DNA of 33,586 bases from Parcubacteria group bacterium GW2011_GWB1_40_14 (GTDB lineage Bacteria > Patescibacteriota > Minisyncoccia > Terrybacterales > GWB1-40-14): NCBI GenBank assembly GCA_000996085.1, contig LBYG01000015.1:4326-37911 (forward strand), read 5' to 3'. The notes under the pieces are model-generated. The model did no database searches, was not told the DNA's origin, and worked only from the letters and a program-made list of their open reading frames with translations. A program made the translations under genes and the position numbers. Of this stretch, positions 1 to 6,982 are shown in pieces (the first letter of the stretch is position 1; every line of letters starts with the position of its first letter).

Positions 1-1
1 T

Positions 2-142
2 GGTTATCGCGTGCTTGGAGAAGATAGGGTCGGATTATTTTATCACACTACTGAAGCCTATGATCCTCAAAATCCCGATGAAGAGAGAATTTCTTGGGAC
101 GATCCCCAGATAGGTTTTGATTGGAGCACCAAGAATCGTTAA
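2..142 (+). CDS. rfbC: dTDP-4-dehydrorhamnose 3,5-epimerase, C-terminal end (partial)
   Basis: The first 46 codons in frame 2 read to a TAA at 140-142; the gene starts outside the window. The segment contains FYHTTEAYDP, then RISWDDPQIGFDW, which matches the usual C-terminus of RmlC/RfbC epimerases (a YKTT-x-YDP stretch, then an I-x-WDDP-x-IGI-x-W ending). RfbC epimerises the 3 and 5 carbons of dTDP-4-keto-6-deoxyglucose, the third step of dTDP-L-rhamnose synthesis. rfbB and rfbD follow on the same strand, which supports the call. The family and direction are clear; catalytic residues are outside the window, so activity cannot be judged. Confidence 0.85.
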   Translation, partial: GYRVLGEDRVGLFYHTTEAYDPQNPDEERISWDDPQIGFDWSTKNR

Positions 143-244
143 TTTATATTAAAAATTAGATATCAAATATCAAAATTCAGAAAGTTCGCCGAAGGCGAAG
201 TACAAAAATTTTGATTTTTGCATTTTGATTTTTTATTTTAAAAA

Positions 245-376
245 GTGAAACTTTTTGTTACAGGCGGAGCCGGCTTTATCGGCTCTCATTTCCCGTCATT
301 GTTCCCTAAGCTTGCGAAGGGTTACAATGACGCGGAGTCGCCTCTGGAGACTTACAATAAATTTTTACAAATTTAA
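245..376 (+). pseudogene. Duplicated 5' fragment of rfbB, interrupted after 16 codons
   Basis: A GTG at 245 opens a frame reading VKLFVTGGAGFIGSHF, the first 16 residues of an RfbB-type dehydratase with its NAD-binding Gly-rich loop. The intact rfbB downstream begins MKLFITGGCGFIGSHF. After residue 16 the homology stops inside a palindromic repeat (294-349). The frame stays open through it and ends at TAA 374-376, one base before the ATG of the intact gene. The two copies differ at about a third of positions, many synonymous, so this is not a fresh tandem duplication. It looks like the remnant of an older or alternative rfbB start displaced by recombination. The 43-codon ORF could still be translated as a leader peptide. 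Confidence 0.7.
294..349. repeat. Palindromic repeat at the rfbB junction (CATTGT hairpin plus degenerate CGCCTCTGG unit)
   Basis: CGTCATTGT at 294-302 is the exact inverse complement of ACAATGACG at 324-332, with CCCT/AGGG pairing inside. It is followed by GCGGAGTCGCCTCTGGAGA, a degraded version of the GCGGATCCGCCTCTGGCGGA unit found at 15,216 and inside secA. A related CATTGT...ACAATG hairpin lies at 3402-3434. These are dispersed intergenic hairpin units. Confidence 0.6.
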
Positions 377-377
377 T

Positions 378-1394
378 ATGAAGTTATTCATAACCGGGGG
401 TTGTGGTTTCATCGGCTCTCATTTTATTCGATATATACTAGAGAATCATCTGGAAGATTCTGTTCTTAATTTTGATAAACTCACTTATGCGGGTAATCTT
501 AAAAACTTGGAAGACGTGGAGAAAAATTTCTCTTCGCGTTATTCTTTTGTTAAAGACGACATCGCGGATAATTCCAAAGTTATGGCGCAAGTAGCTGCGT
601 ATAAGCCCGATGCTGTAATAAATTTTGCCGCAGAAAGTCATGTTGACCGTTCCATTCTTGATCCCGAAGCTTTTGTGCGGACCAATATCGTAGGCGTTCA
701 TTCTTTGTTGGAAGCGGTGCGTAAATTATCCATACCGCGTTTTTTGCAGGTTTCAACCGATGAGGTGTATGGCGAGGCGCATGAGGGTTCGTTTACAGAA
801 AATACTCCTCTGGCGCCACGCAGTCCTTATGCCGCCAGCAAAGCAAGCGGGGATATTTTAGCGTTATCGTATTTCACCACATTCGGCACCCCCGTAGTTA
901 TTACTCGGTCAGCTAACGCATACGGTACCCATCAATATCCGGAAAAGCTCATTCCGTTGCTTATAACCAATCTTATTGAAGGCAAGAAAATACCTGTTTA
1001 TGGGGACGGGTTGCATACTCGCCATTGGACCCATGTTTTAGATCATTGTTCAGGGATAAATACCGCTTTACGTAAAGGTGAACCGGGGCACGTTTATAAC
1101 CTTGCAAGCGGGGAGGATAAAGAATATACAAATTTAGATATTGCGAGGATTATTTTATCAGAATTCGGTAAAGACGATTCTTGGATAGAATGGGGTCGCG
1201 ATAGGCTAGGTCACGATCGTCGTTATAGGGTTAATGCTTCAAAATTGGCGTCGTTGGGATGGAAAAGCCGGCACGAATTACAAAATAATATAGCCCATCT
1301 TGTTAAATGGCACAGAGAGAACGAATCTTGGTGGAAGCCGTTAAAATCCGGAGAACATAAGGCGTATTATGAAAAGCAATACCAAACCGCGTAA
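378..1394 (+). CDS. rfbB: dTDP-glucose 4,6-dehydratase
   Basis: 338 residues, close to the family's usual length of about 350. It converts dTDP-glucose to dTDP-4-keto-6-deoxyglucose in the cytoplasm, using bound NAD. Visible motifs are the Rossmann loop TGGCGFIGSH (residues 7-16), the ESHVDRS stretch, STDEVYG with the catalytic Asp-Glu pair, and the catalytic YAASK near residue 153. The start is ATG 378: the longer open frame from 255 merely runs back through the duplicated fragment and repeat. No clear Shine-Dalgarno site precedes it. Its last 26 bases overlap rfbD, so the two are probably translationally coupled. With rfbC upstream and rfbA downstream it forms a dTDP-rhamnose gene set for surface polysaccharide. 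Confidence 0.93.
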   Translation: MKLFITGGCGFIGSHFIRYILENHLEDSVLNFDKLTYAGNLKNLEDVEKNFSSRYSFVKDDIADNSKVMAQVAAYKPDAVINFAAESHVDRSILDPEAFVRTNIVGVHSLLEAVRKLSIPRFLQVSTDEVYGEAHEGSFTENTPLAPRSPYAASKASGDILALSYFTTFGTPVVITRSANAYGTHQYPEKLIPLLITNLIEGKKIPVYGDGLHTRHWTHVLDHCSGINTALRKGEPGHVYNLASGEDKEYTNLDIARIILSEFGKDDSWIEWGRDRLGHDRRYRVNASKLASLGWKSRHELQNNIAHLVKWHRENESWWKPLKSGEHKAYYEKQYQTA

Positions 1395-2259
1395 AACCGT
1401 AAAAAAAGATAAGATTTTAATTTTAGGAGCCAAGGGTATGCTTGGCTCTATGCTTTGTAATATATTCAGTGATCAGGAAATTTTTGCGTGGGACAGAGAA
1501 GATCTTGATATTTGCGACGAGAATGCGGTTAAAATTAAAATATCCGAACTTAATCCCAAAATAATTATCAATGCCGCCGCTTATACAAATGTTGATGGCG
1601 CGGAGAAAAATAAATCCGATGCGTTTCGCGTAAACGCCGAAGCCGTCCGTTATTTAATAAATGCTGCGTTCGATGTCGGCGCAATATTTGTTCACTACTC
1701 AACTGATTATATTTTTTCGGGAGCAAATCCTTTGGGCTATAAAGAAGATGATAAGCCGGGTCCGCCGCTTAATATATACGGTCTTTCAAAATTACGCGGT
1801 GAAGAACTTTTGCAAGTATCGGCTAAATCCAGAAATGGGGCAAAATGGTATCTGATACGCACTTCGTGGCTGTTTGGTCCTAGCGGAAAAAATTTTGTAA
1901 AAACTATATATAATTTGGCAAAAGAAAATAAGGAATTAAAAATTGTTAATGACCAGCACGGCAAACCCACATATACAAAAGATTTGGCTTTGGCTACGCA
2001 GCAATTGATTCTTAAAAATTTTCCTTCAGGCATATATCATTTTACGCGCGGCATCTCTTGGTTCGAATTTGCCAAAGAAATAATAAAATTATCACATTTT
2101 GCTTCAGATATAGTTCCTGTAGGGAGTAATACTTTGGAAAGGGCCGCTAAACGTCCGCAGTTTTCTTTGCTGATAAATTCTAAATTTACCGCGTTGCCGG
2201 ATTGGAAAATATCTTTGGAAGAATATATTCACGATTATCTGCTCTCCGGAAAAGAATAA
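1369..2259 (+). CDS. rfbD: dTDP-4-dehydrorhamnose reductase
   Basis: 296 residues, typical for RmlD. It reduces dTDP-4-keto-L-rhamnose to dTDP-L-rhamnose using NAD(P)H. The Rossmann motif ILGAKGMLGSML lies near residues 18-29, AAYTNVDGAEKN follows, then the STDYIFSG segment and the catalytic YGLSK, with the RTSWLFG stretch and a C-terminal RPQFSLL segment. All are diagnostic of the RmlD branch of extended SDR enzymes. The lysine-rich first 14 residues may be an extension; no better internal start is obvious, and the overlap with rfbB favours ATG 1369. The reading frame is intact. Confidence 0.92.
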   Translation: MKSNTKPRKTVKKDKILILGAKGMLGSMLCNIFSDQEIFAWDREDLDICDENAVKIKISELNPKIIINAAAYTNVDGAEKNKSDAFRVNAEAVRYLINAAFDVGAIFVHYSTDYIFSGANPLGYKEDDKPGPPLNIYGLSKLRGEELLQVSAKSRNGAKWYLIRTSWLFGPSGKNFVKTIYNLAKENKELKIVNDQHGKPTYTKDLALATQQLILKNFPSGIYHFTRGISWFEFAKEIIKLSHFASDIVPVGSNTLERAAKRPQFSLLINSKFTALPDWKISLEEYIHDYLLSGKE

Positions 2260-2276
2260 TATAAATAATTTTGTAA

Positions 2277-2464
2277 ACTTTCGCATTTGTATTTTTGAGC
2301 GGTTTTTGACCCGTTCGACCCGGCTCAGGGTCATGGTGAGCGAAGTCGAATCCATGAGATTGTTTTGGCATGGTCTCCGAGCGAAGCGAGGAGCAAAACA
2401 ATTGAAACCTCGGAGCGCCTCGTTGGAGGCGCGAGAATGAGCGAGAAAATATAAATACGAAAGT
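2277..2464. repeat. Structured element S, copy 1 (possible ncRNA or mobile palindrome)
   Basis: An outer stem pairs ACTTTCGCATTTGTATTTT (from 2278) with the end of the element (to 2464). The conserved block TTTTTGAGCGGTTT follows, then a stem ATTGTTTT (2359-2366) with AAAACAAT (2395-2402), the conserved CCTCGGAG, a hairpin GCGCCTC/GAGGCGC (2415-2421 and 2426-2432) and the conserved CGAGAATGAGCGAGAAAA. The same architecture recurs at 22,858-23,018 with different stem sequences that still pair. Copy 1 carries an extra TGAGC...GTCGAA hairpin (2331-2357) nested in one arm. The strand of action is unknown. Confidence 0.6.
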
Positions 2465-2541
2465 CTTGTGTATTGCTCTAGCTGGCGACTTTTGTTATAG
2501 TATCACAGCTATAAGTTTAGTATTTGTTTTTTACACTTTTT

Positions 2542-3366
2542 ATGGACACCTCTAACCATTTACTTATAAATATTGCCAAAGATGTTATGAATTTGGCCGA
2601 TAAGCTTCCCTTGCACGAAGTTTCATTAAGTAACAGGTTGCGCGATCGTTCTCTTGAGGTAATAGAGGATGGTTTTTTGTATTTATCCACGAAAGAACAC
2701 GTTTTTTTGCATAAAAAAGAGTTTTTGCCCCAATTATTGGCGAAAGTAAATGTTTTGTCAGCTCTGGTTTCTGTTGTTAACGAAAGAAAATATTTTGAAG
2801 AAGAAATTTTGAAAAAAATATATGAGGATATAAACACATTTGCCAAAGAGCTCAATTCTGGGCTTGAGTTTAATACTTCAAATATTTCCGTGGAACAAAA
2901 AACTCATCTAGTTACTCCCAATTCGGTGACGTCGCCAGGCGCAACCTCAAAACAGCATTACGTAAACGAAACTAAAACAGGTTATCCACAGCCGCAAGTT
3001 AGTGAATTGCCGATAGCTCAAGCGGTAGCCGTATCATCTGTGGATAACTCTATAGCGCAGACTATGACCAATGAAGCTCCTGGCACCCCGCACCCCTTGG
3101 CGTCGGGGCAGGCTGTATCTGTTGTATGGAAGAGCGGTGGCATAGCTACAAAGGGTTGGAATTTTAATGAGGGTCTCTTGCCGGATAGGCAAAGGCACAT
3201 ATTTATACTTATGCGTGAAAAAAGAAGGAGTTCTTTGAAGGAAATTTGTCAGCTTTTCCCGAATTTATCTGAAAAAACGATACGGAACGATCTAAATATT
3301 CTTTGCGAGAGGGGCTTGATACAACGCGTAGGCGTCGCACCGCGAAGCTATTATATTACCGCATAG
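2542..3366 (+). CDS. Probable regulator: N-terminal helical domain fused to a C-terminal winged helix
   Basis: 274 residues from ATG 2542; an upstream TTG at 2524 is possible but less likely. Residues about 1-105 are predicted all-helical (NIAKDVMNLADKLP, then LLAKVNVLSALVSVVNERKYF) and resemble the four-helix-bundle (S23/Avd-like) family. Residues about 105-205 are a low-complexity linker rich in Ser, Thr, Ala and Pro. The C-terminal 65 residues (QRHIFILMREKRRSSLKEI...LSEKTIRNDLNILCERGLIQRVG) are a DeoR-like winged helix-turn-helix whose recognition helix is SEKTIRNDLNILCERG. I infer a DNA-binding regulator; the helical part may dimerise or bind nucleic acid. It lies between rfbD and rfbA but need not regulate them. 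The N-terminal family assignment is tentative. Confidence 0.65.
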   Translation: MDTSNHLLINIAKDVMNLADKLPLHEVSLSNRLRDRSLEVIEDGFLYLSTKEHVFLHKKEFLPQLLAKVNVLSALVSVVNERKYFEEEILKKIYEDINTFAKELNSGLEFNTSNISVEQKTHLVTPNSVTSPGATSKQHYVNETKTGYPQPQVSELPIAQAVAVSSVDNSIAQTMTNEAPGTPHPLASGQAVSVVWKSGGIATKGWNFNEGLLPDRQRHIFILMREKRRSSLKEICQLFPNLSEKTIRNDLNILCERGLIQRVGVAPRSYYITA

Positions 3367-3401
3367 TTACCGCACTTTTCCTTACTATTACCGCATGCCG
3401 A

Positions 3402-3434
3402 CATTGTTAGCGAGCGAAAGCGAGCTTTACAATG
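3402..3434. repeat. CATTGT...ACAATG hairpin repeat
   Basis: CATTGT (3402-3407) pairs with ACAATG (3429-3434), followed by ACGAGCATCC. The unit resembles the insert at 294-332. A looser relative with TTGTTCTC...TTACAAC arms and ACGTGCATCCCGAC after it lies near 7800-7860. Confidence 0.5.
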
Positions 3435-3466
3435 ACGAGCATCCAGTTGGAATTTCGTTTTAAAAA

Positions 3467-3590
3467 TCAAGATACAAGTAACAATAACCAGACAAATCCC
3501 AATAACTAATTTTCAATAACCAAACACGTTTGTATTTAAAATTTGGAATTTGAATATTGTCTGTATCTTGTCTCTTGTACCTTGTATCTT
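3467..3590. repeat. R1 palindromic repeat (AAGATACAAG arms), gene-free copy
   Basis: The left arm carries CAAGATACAAG and CCAGACAA. The AT-rich core holds AAATTTGGAATTTGAAT. The right arm is TTGTCTGTATCTTG followed by CTTGTACCTTGTATCTT. Similar copies lie at 14,331, 23,137 and 25,340, a partial right half near 6395-6460, and a gene-bearing version at 4716-5206. This copy ends four bases before the ATG of rfbA, so it supplies that gene's leader. Confidence 0.7.
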
Positions 3591-3593
3591 ATT

Positions 3594-4645
3594 ATGCGCG
3601 CTATAATCACCGCAGGAGGCAGGGGCACTCGTCTTCGTCCTCTTACCTTTACTTTAAATAAACATTTGGTACCCATCGCGAATAAGCCGATGATATTTTT
3701 TGCGTTGGAAAAAATAGCACATGCCGGAATAAAAGAAGTGGGTATTATTATTAATCCGGGCGATACTGAATTGCCGACACAAATTGGAGACGGTTCAACT
3801 TGGAGGAAGGCGGCGCTTTAGGCCTTGCGCATGCGGTGGCCAGCGCAAAGAAATTTGTGGATAATGAGCCGTTCTTGTTTTATCTGGGAGATAATATTGT
3901 TTTGACGGATCTGACCTTTTTAATAGACCGCTTTAACAGAGATAATTTATCCGCTTTGCTGGCTTTTTCTAAGGTTCACGATCCTCAGCGTTTCGGTGTT
4001 CCGGAGTTTGATGGAGATAAGCTGGTAAGAGTTATAGAAAAACCGGCTAATCCGACAAGCGATTTTGCTGTTACCGGTATATATATCTATAGTCCCGATA
4101 TTTTTGATGCGGTAAGTAATATAAAACCAAGCCATAGGGGAGAGTTAGAGATATCAGATGCCCACACATGGCTGCTTGAGAATGAAAAAGCGGTTTCTTG
4201 GGAAGAAATAACAGGATGGTGGAAGGATACCGGAAAACCTGAAGATCTTCTTGAGTGTAACCAATTGGTTCTGGATAATTTGAATTTAGGTGAGAGGGGA
4301 GAAAACATCTTAATGTCCGCCTCAGCAAACATACAAGGCCGCGTTTCTATTGGTTCTAACGTAACAATAGGGGATAATACATTAATAAACGGCCCCACGA
4401 TAATAGGGGACAATTGTGTTGTGGAAAATAGTTATGTCGGCCCATATACTTCTTTGGGCCCAAATGTAAAGGTTTTTAATACGGAAATTCAGAATTCCAT
4501 AGTTTTGAGCGGAGCAGACATTAATGCTCATGCCAACATTGTTGCCAGTCTTATCGGAACAAATGCTTTTATTCGTTCAGCAAAAGAATCAATACCTCTG
4601 GGTCACAAGCTTATCGTAGGCGACAATTCAGTATTAGAGCTTTAG
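3594..4645 (+). pseudogene. rfbA: Glucose-1-phosphate thymidylyltransferase (long form), broken by an internal frame-shifting deletion
   Basis: The ATG at 3594 opens MRAIITAGGRGTRLRPLT, the nucleotide-binding signature of RmlA enzymes, which make dTDP-glucose from dTTP and glucose-1-phosphate. This frame ends at TAG 3819-3821 after GDGSTW. The rest of the enzyme reads in another frame from a TTG at 3800: EEGGALGLAHAV, LFYLGDN, VIEKPANP, WKDTGKPEDLL. It ends with hexapeptide-repeat (left-handed beta-helix) sequence up to 4645, as in the long RfbA/StrD-type enzymes. Family members have roughly eight residues between the GDGSTW-like and GGALGLAHA segments; here they are missing and the frame changes. 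This suggests deletion between short TTGG repeats. TTG 3800 could allow reinitiation with a 22-base overlap, but I expect an inactive gene unless it is an assembly error. Confidence 0.75.
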
Positions 4646-4715
4646 AAAGCGTAAAGTGCAAAGCGAAAAAATAAGAGAGTGTAAAGCGCAAAGTGAAAAG
4701 CTTAAAACAGCGTTA

Positions 4716-5206
4716 AAGATACAAATACCAAGAAACAAGATACAGACAAGCTTCAATGACCAATAATCAACCACCAAAAACTACACGAAATAACTTTGAT
4801 CTTGAGCATAGAACTACCGAATTTGGTAAAATGGTTGTGCGTCTTTGTCGACAATTGCCAAAAGATTCAATAAATAGTCGTATTGCAGGACAATTGGTGG
4901 GTTCCGCAGGTTCTGTGGGCGCAAATTATAGGGAAGCTAATGATGCTTTGGGTAAGAAAGATTTTCTCAATAGACTACGCATTGCTCGAAAAGAGGCTAA
5001 AGAAACACTGCACTGGTTAGAATTACTAGTTGAAGCCAATCCGGAGCAAAAAGAAGGAGCAAGGAAGCTATGGAAAGAAGCCGAAGAGCTTAAAAATATA
5101 CTTTCAGCTATTATTAAGAAGGTAGAAACCAAGCTCAATTAGTCAGTGTTTGTTATTTGTATCTTGTGATTTGTTTATTGTTTGTACCTTGTTTCTTGTA
5201 TCTTGG
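4716..5206. mobile_element. R1 palindrome arms enclosing a four-helix-bundle gene
   Basis: The left arm (4716-4750: AAGATACAAATACC, AAGAAACAAGATACAGACAA) and right arm (about 5150-5206: TTGTACC, TTGTTTCTTGTATCTTGG) are inverted versions of the R1 repeat. The four-helix-bundle gene sits exactly between them. Elsewhere the same arms enclose only a short AT-rich core. The arrangement resembles a gene-bearing parent element and gene-free derivatives. Mobility is inferred; no transposase is visible. Confidence 0.5.
4756..5142 (+). CDS. Four-helix-bundle protein (S23 / 23S rRNA intervening-sequence family)
   Basis: 128 residues. The family signature is visible: a first helix LEHRTTEFGKMVVRLCRQLP, then NSRIAGQLVGSAGSVGANYREANDA, then DFLNRLRIARKEAKETLHWLELL, matching the RAS.S-I-AN-x-x-EA...F-x-x-L-x-x-A-x-x-ES-x-E-x-x-x-WL pattern of this group. 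Related proteins are encoded in intervening sequences of 23S rRNA genes in Leptospira and others, and the Avd protein of diversity-generating retroelements has the same fold. Molecular function is not settled; nucleic-acid binding is suspected from the basic surface. Inverted R1 repeat arms flank it on both sides. The first 13 residues look like a disordered extension. Confidence 0.85.
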   Translation: MTNNQPPKTTRNNFDLEHRTTEFGKMVVRLCRQLPKDSINSRIAGQLVGSAGSVGANYREANDALGKKDFLNRLRIARKEAKETLHWLELLVEANPEQKEGARKLWKEAEELKNILSAIIKKVETKLN

Positions 5207-5210
5207 TTAT

Positions 5211-5236
5211 TCAGAAAGCACATTCGTGCTTTCTGA
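5211..5236. repeat. Perfect 11-bp hairpin before galU
   Basis: TCAGAAAGCAC (5211-5221) pairs with GTGCTTTCTGA (5226-5236) across an ATTC loop. There is no T tract, so it is not a classical terminator. It could be a repeat unit or an mRNA leader hairpin of galU. Confidence 0.55.
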
Positions 5237-5318
5237 TGCGGAAATTGATACGGTAACTATAGTCTCATTACCTATATATATAGCAAAAGACTTCAAATTT
5301 AATTTTTAATTTAAATCT

Positions 5319-6179
5319 ATGAGCAAAATCAACACAGCAATTTTCCCGGTCGCAGGCTTCGGAACCCGCTTTTTGCCGGCTACAAAAGCCCAGCCAAAAG
5401 AAATGTTAACGGTTGTAGATAAGCCCCAAATCCAATATTTGGTGGAAGAAGCCGCAAATTCCGGTATTCGGGATATTATTTTTATCACCGGTCGCGGGAA
5501 AAGAGCAATTGAAGATCATTTCGATGAATCCTTTGAATTAGAAAGCGCGTTGGTTGAAAAAGGAAATAAAAAAGCGCTTGAAGAAGTAAAAAAAGTTTCT
5601 CGTCTCGCGAAATTCGCGTATGTTCGCCAGCCCCGACCGCTCGGGCATGGCGACGCGATACTTCGCGCGGAACATTTAGTGGGAAGAAATCCTTTCGCGG
5701 TAATTTTCGGGGACGATCTTATTGACAGTAAAGTTCCCGCGTTAAAACAAATGTTTCCTACTTTTGAAAAATATGGCGATCCGGTCGTTGCGTTAAAAAG
5801 AGTTCCGCATAATATGACGCATCTGTATGGTATTGTTTCCGCAAAAAAAGTAGGGGACCACGCATGGCAGATTACCGATATTATAGAGAAACCTAAACCT
5901 TCTGAAGCTCCTTCAAATTTAGCTATCGTCGGAAAATATATTTTAACTCCGGAAATTTTTGATGTTTTAAGAAAACATAAAAAACCGGGCAAAGAATTGG
6001 ATATTGGCGACGGATTAAAATATTTTTTGAAGAAAGGTGTTATTTATGGGCATGAATTAGATGGAGATTGGTACGATTGCGGCAGTAAAGTAGGTTTTCT
6101 GCGTGCCAATATTGCTTTTGCGTTAAAACATCCTGAATTAAAAAAAGAATTCCGCAAAATATTACGCGAGTATATATAG
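5319..6179 (+). CDS. galU: UTP--glucose-1-phosphate uridylyltransferase
   Basis: 286 residues, normal for bacterial GalU. It makes UDP-glucose from UTP and glucose-1-phosphate for glycan and envelope synthesis. Motifs: FPVAGFGTRFLPATKAQPKEML (residues 9-30, nucleotide-binding loop and catalytic lysine region), VDKPQIQYLVEEA, FGDDLI, DIIEKPKPSEAPSNLAIVGKYIL, and the C-terminal HELDGDWYDCGSKVGFL that contacts the sugar nucleotide. The frame is intact. No strong ribosome site is seen before ATG 5319; the leader is AT-rich. It closes the nucleotide-sugar block and is followed by a perfect inverted repeat. Confidence 0.93.
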   Translation: MSKINTAIFPVAGFGTRFLPATKAQPKEMLTVVDKPQIQYLVEEAANSGIRDIIFITGRGKRAIEDHFDESFELESALVEKGNKKALEEVKKVSRLAKFAYVRQPRPLGHGDAILRAEHLVGRNPFAVIFGDDLIDSKVPALKQMFPTFEKYGDPVVALKRVPHNMTHLYGIVSAKKVGDHAWQITDIIEKPKPSEAPSNLAIVGKYILTPEIFDVLRKHKKPGKELDIGDGLKYFLKKGVIYGHELDGDWYDCGSKVGFLRANIAFALKHPELKKEFRKILREYI

Positions 6180-6203
6180 GTAGTCCCGTAGTTATTATTT
6201 ATC

Positions 6204-6247
6204 CGGCTCTAATTTTAAATTTAAAATTAGAGCCGAGTTTGTTTCTT
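6204..6247. terminator. Perfect 16-bp palindrome with T-rich tail after galU
   Basis: CGGCTCTAATTTTAAA (6204-6219) is followed at once by its inverse complement (6220-6235), then AGTTTGTTTC. It may terminate galU. It also belongs to a hairpin repeat family with CCAGCTCTAATTT arms: 6585-6614, 22,911-22,939 and a looser copy at 27,387-27,475. Confidence 0.55.
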
Positions 6248-6499
6248 CGTTAATTGCCGCATTTTTCGTTAGCATTATTATTGCGCTCTTTTTCATAGTC
6301 TATAGAAGATATTTGTCGTTAATTGCGAAAAGCAGAGCCGGATTTGCAGATTGTTTTTTGAATTTTGAGTTTTAGTCATTGAATTGGCATTTAGGCTTTG
6401 GAATTTGGATTTTGAGTAGTGTCTGTATCTTGTTCCTTGTACCTTGTATCTTTGTCATTTGGTCGGCATTGTAACCCGTTTCTTTTACTCTTTATCTGC

Positions 6500-6665
6500 A
6501 GAAGATGCCTAGAGCATTAGGCGACATATGAGGAGATGTAAATTGGCGCGCTAAACTGGATACCGCAAGGCACTGTTTGAGGACCCAGCTCTAATTTCGA
6601 AAAATTAGGGCTGGGGACGAGTTTGCCGGAAGGCATTTTGCTCAGCGCCCTGCCAATGATCATCC
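6500..6665. ncRNA. Possible structured RNA, family not recognised
   Basis: There is no ORF here, but strong secondary structure. ATTGGC and GCGCT (6542-6552) pair with AGCGC (6644-6648) and GCCAAT (6652-6657) across a 3-nt bulge. Inside are a 13-bp hairpin (6585-6614), TGCC-GGAA-GGCA (6624-6635) and CC-GCAA-GG, both GNRA-type loops; just upstream lies GCCTA/TAGGC (6507-6522). I compared it with RNase P RNA, tmRNA, SRP RNA and common riboswitches and could not fit any. The strand is undetermined. Confidence 0.35.
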
Positions 6666-6846
6666 CCGCAGAAGGCGCGAATAGGATTACTGCTTGCCAT
6701 TCCCTCTACCCGCTAGCCGCCAAGAGGTAATGTTGAATGGTACACTCTTGCACGAATAAATGCTTTTATGTATACTGGTTCGGGTGCTGATAAAATACTC
6801 TTTTCAGATAAGGCTTATTGGATTTACTTATCCACAGTTGTCTTAT

Positions 6847-6874
6847 TTGTTGGGTTTTTCTAGCGTGGTATAAT
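6847..6874 (+). promoter_or_regulatory. Sigma-70-type promoter upstream of the S-layer-like gene
   Basis: TTGTTG (6847-6852), a 16-base spacer and TATAAT (6869-6874). A hairpin ATCGA...TGCC / GGCATT-CGAT follows at about 6882-6913. If it serves the gene at 7958, that mRNA has a leader of about 1.1 kb; it could instead serve a small RNA. Confidence 0.5.
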
Positions 6875-6982
6875 TTAAGTATCGAAAATGCCTTGTTAGA
6901 TGGGGCATTCGATATCGTTTATACGAGATGTTTATATTATCCTAAACTCAAAGAAGAGGCCGCTTTTTACGGCTGATTTCTA

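Noticed and set aside
4733-5206. CRISPR-like repeats or other arrays among the AAGATACAAG sequences
   Set aside because: The units are inverted arms scattered with irregular spacing, there are no regular spacers, and no cas genes are present.
5516-5992. 158-residue minus-strand ORF opposite galU
   Set aside because: galU is an intact, well-conserved gene on the plus strand; the antisense frame shows no family features.
6500-6900. RNase P RNA, tmRNA or SRP RNA in the gene-free stretch
   Set aside because: Weak partial resemblances (a GGCAGGG-like stretch on the minus strand, a GGCTTAT near 6812) were not backed by the other universal core sequences in the right order.
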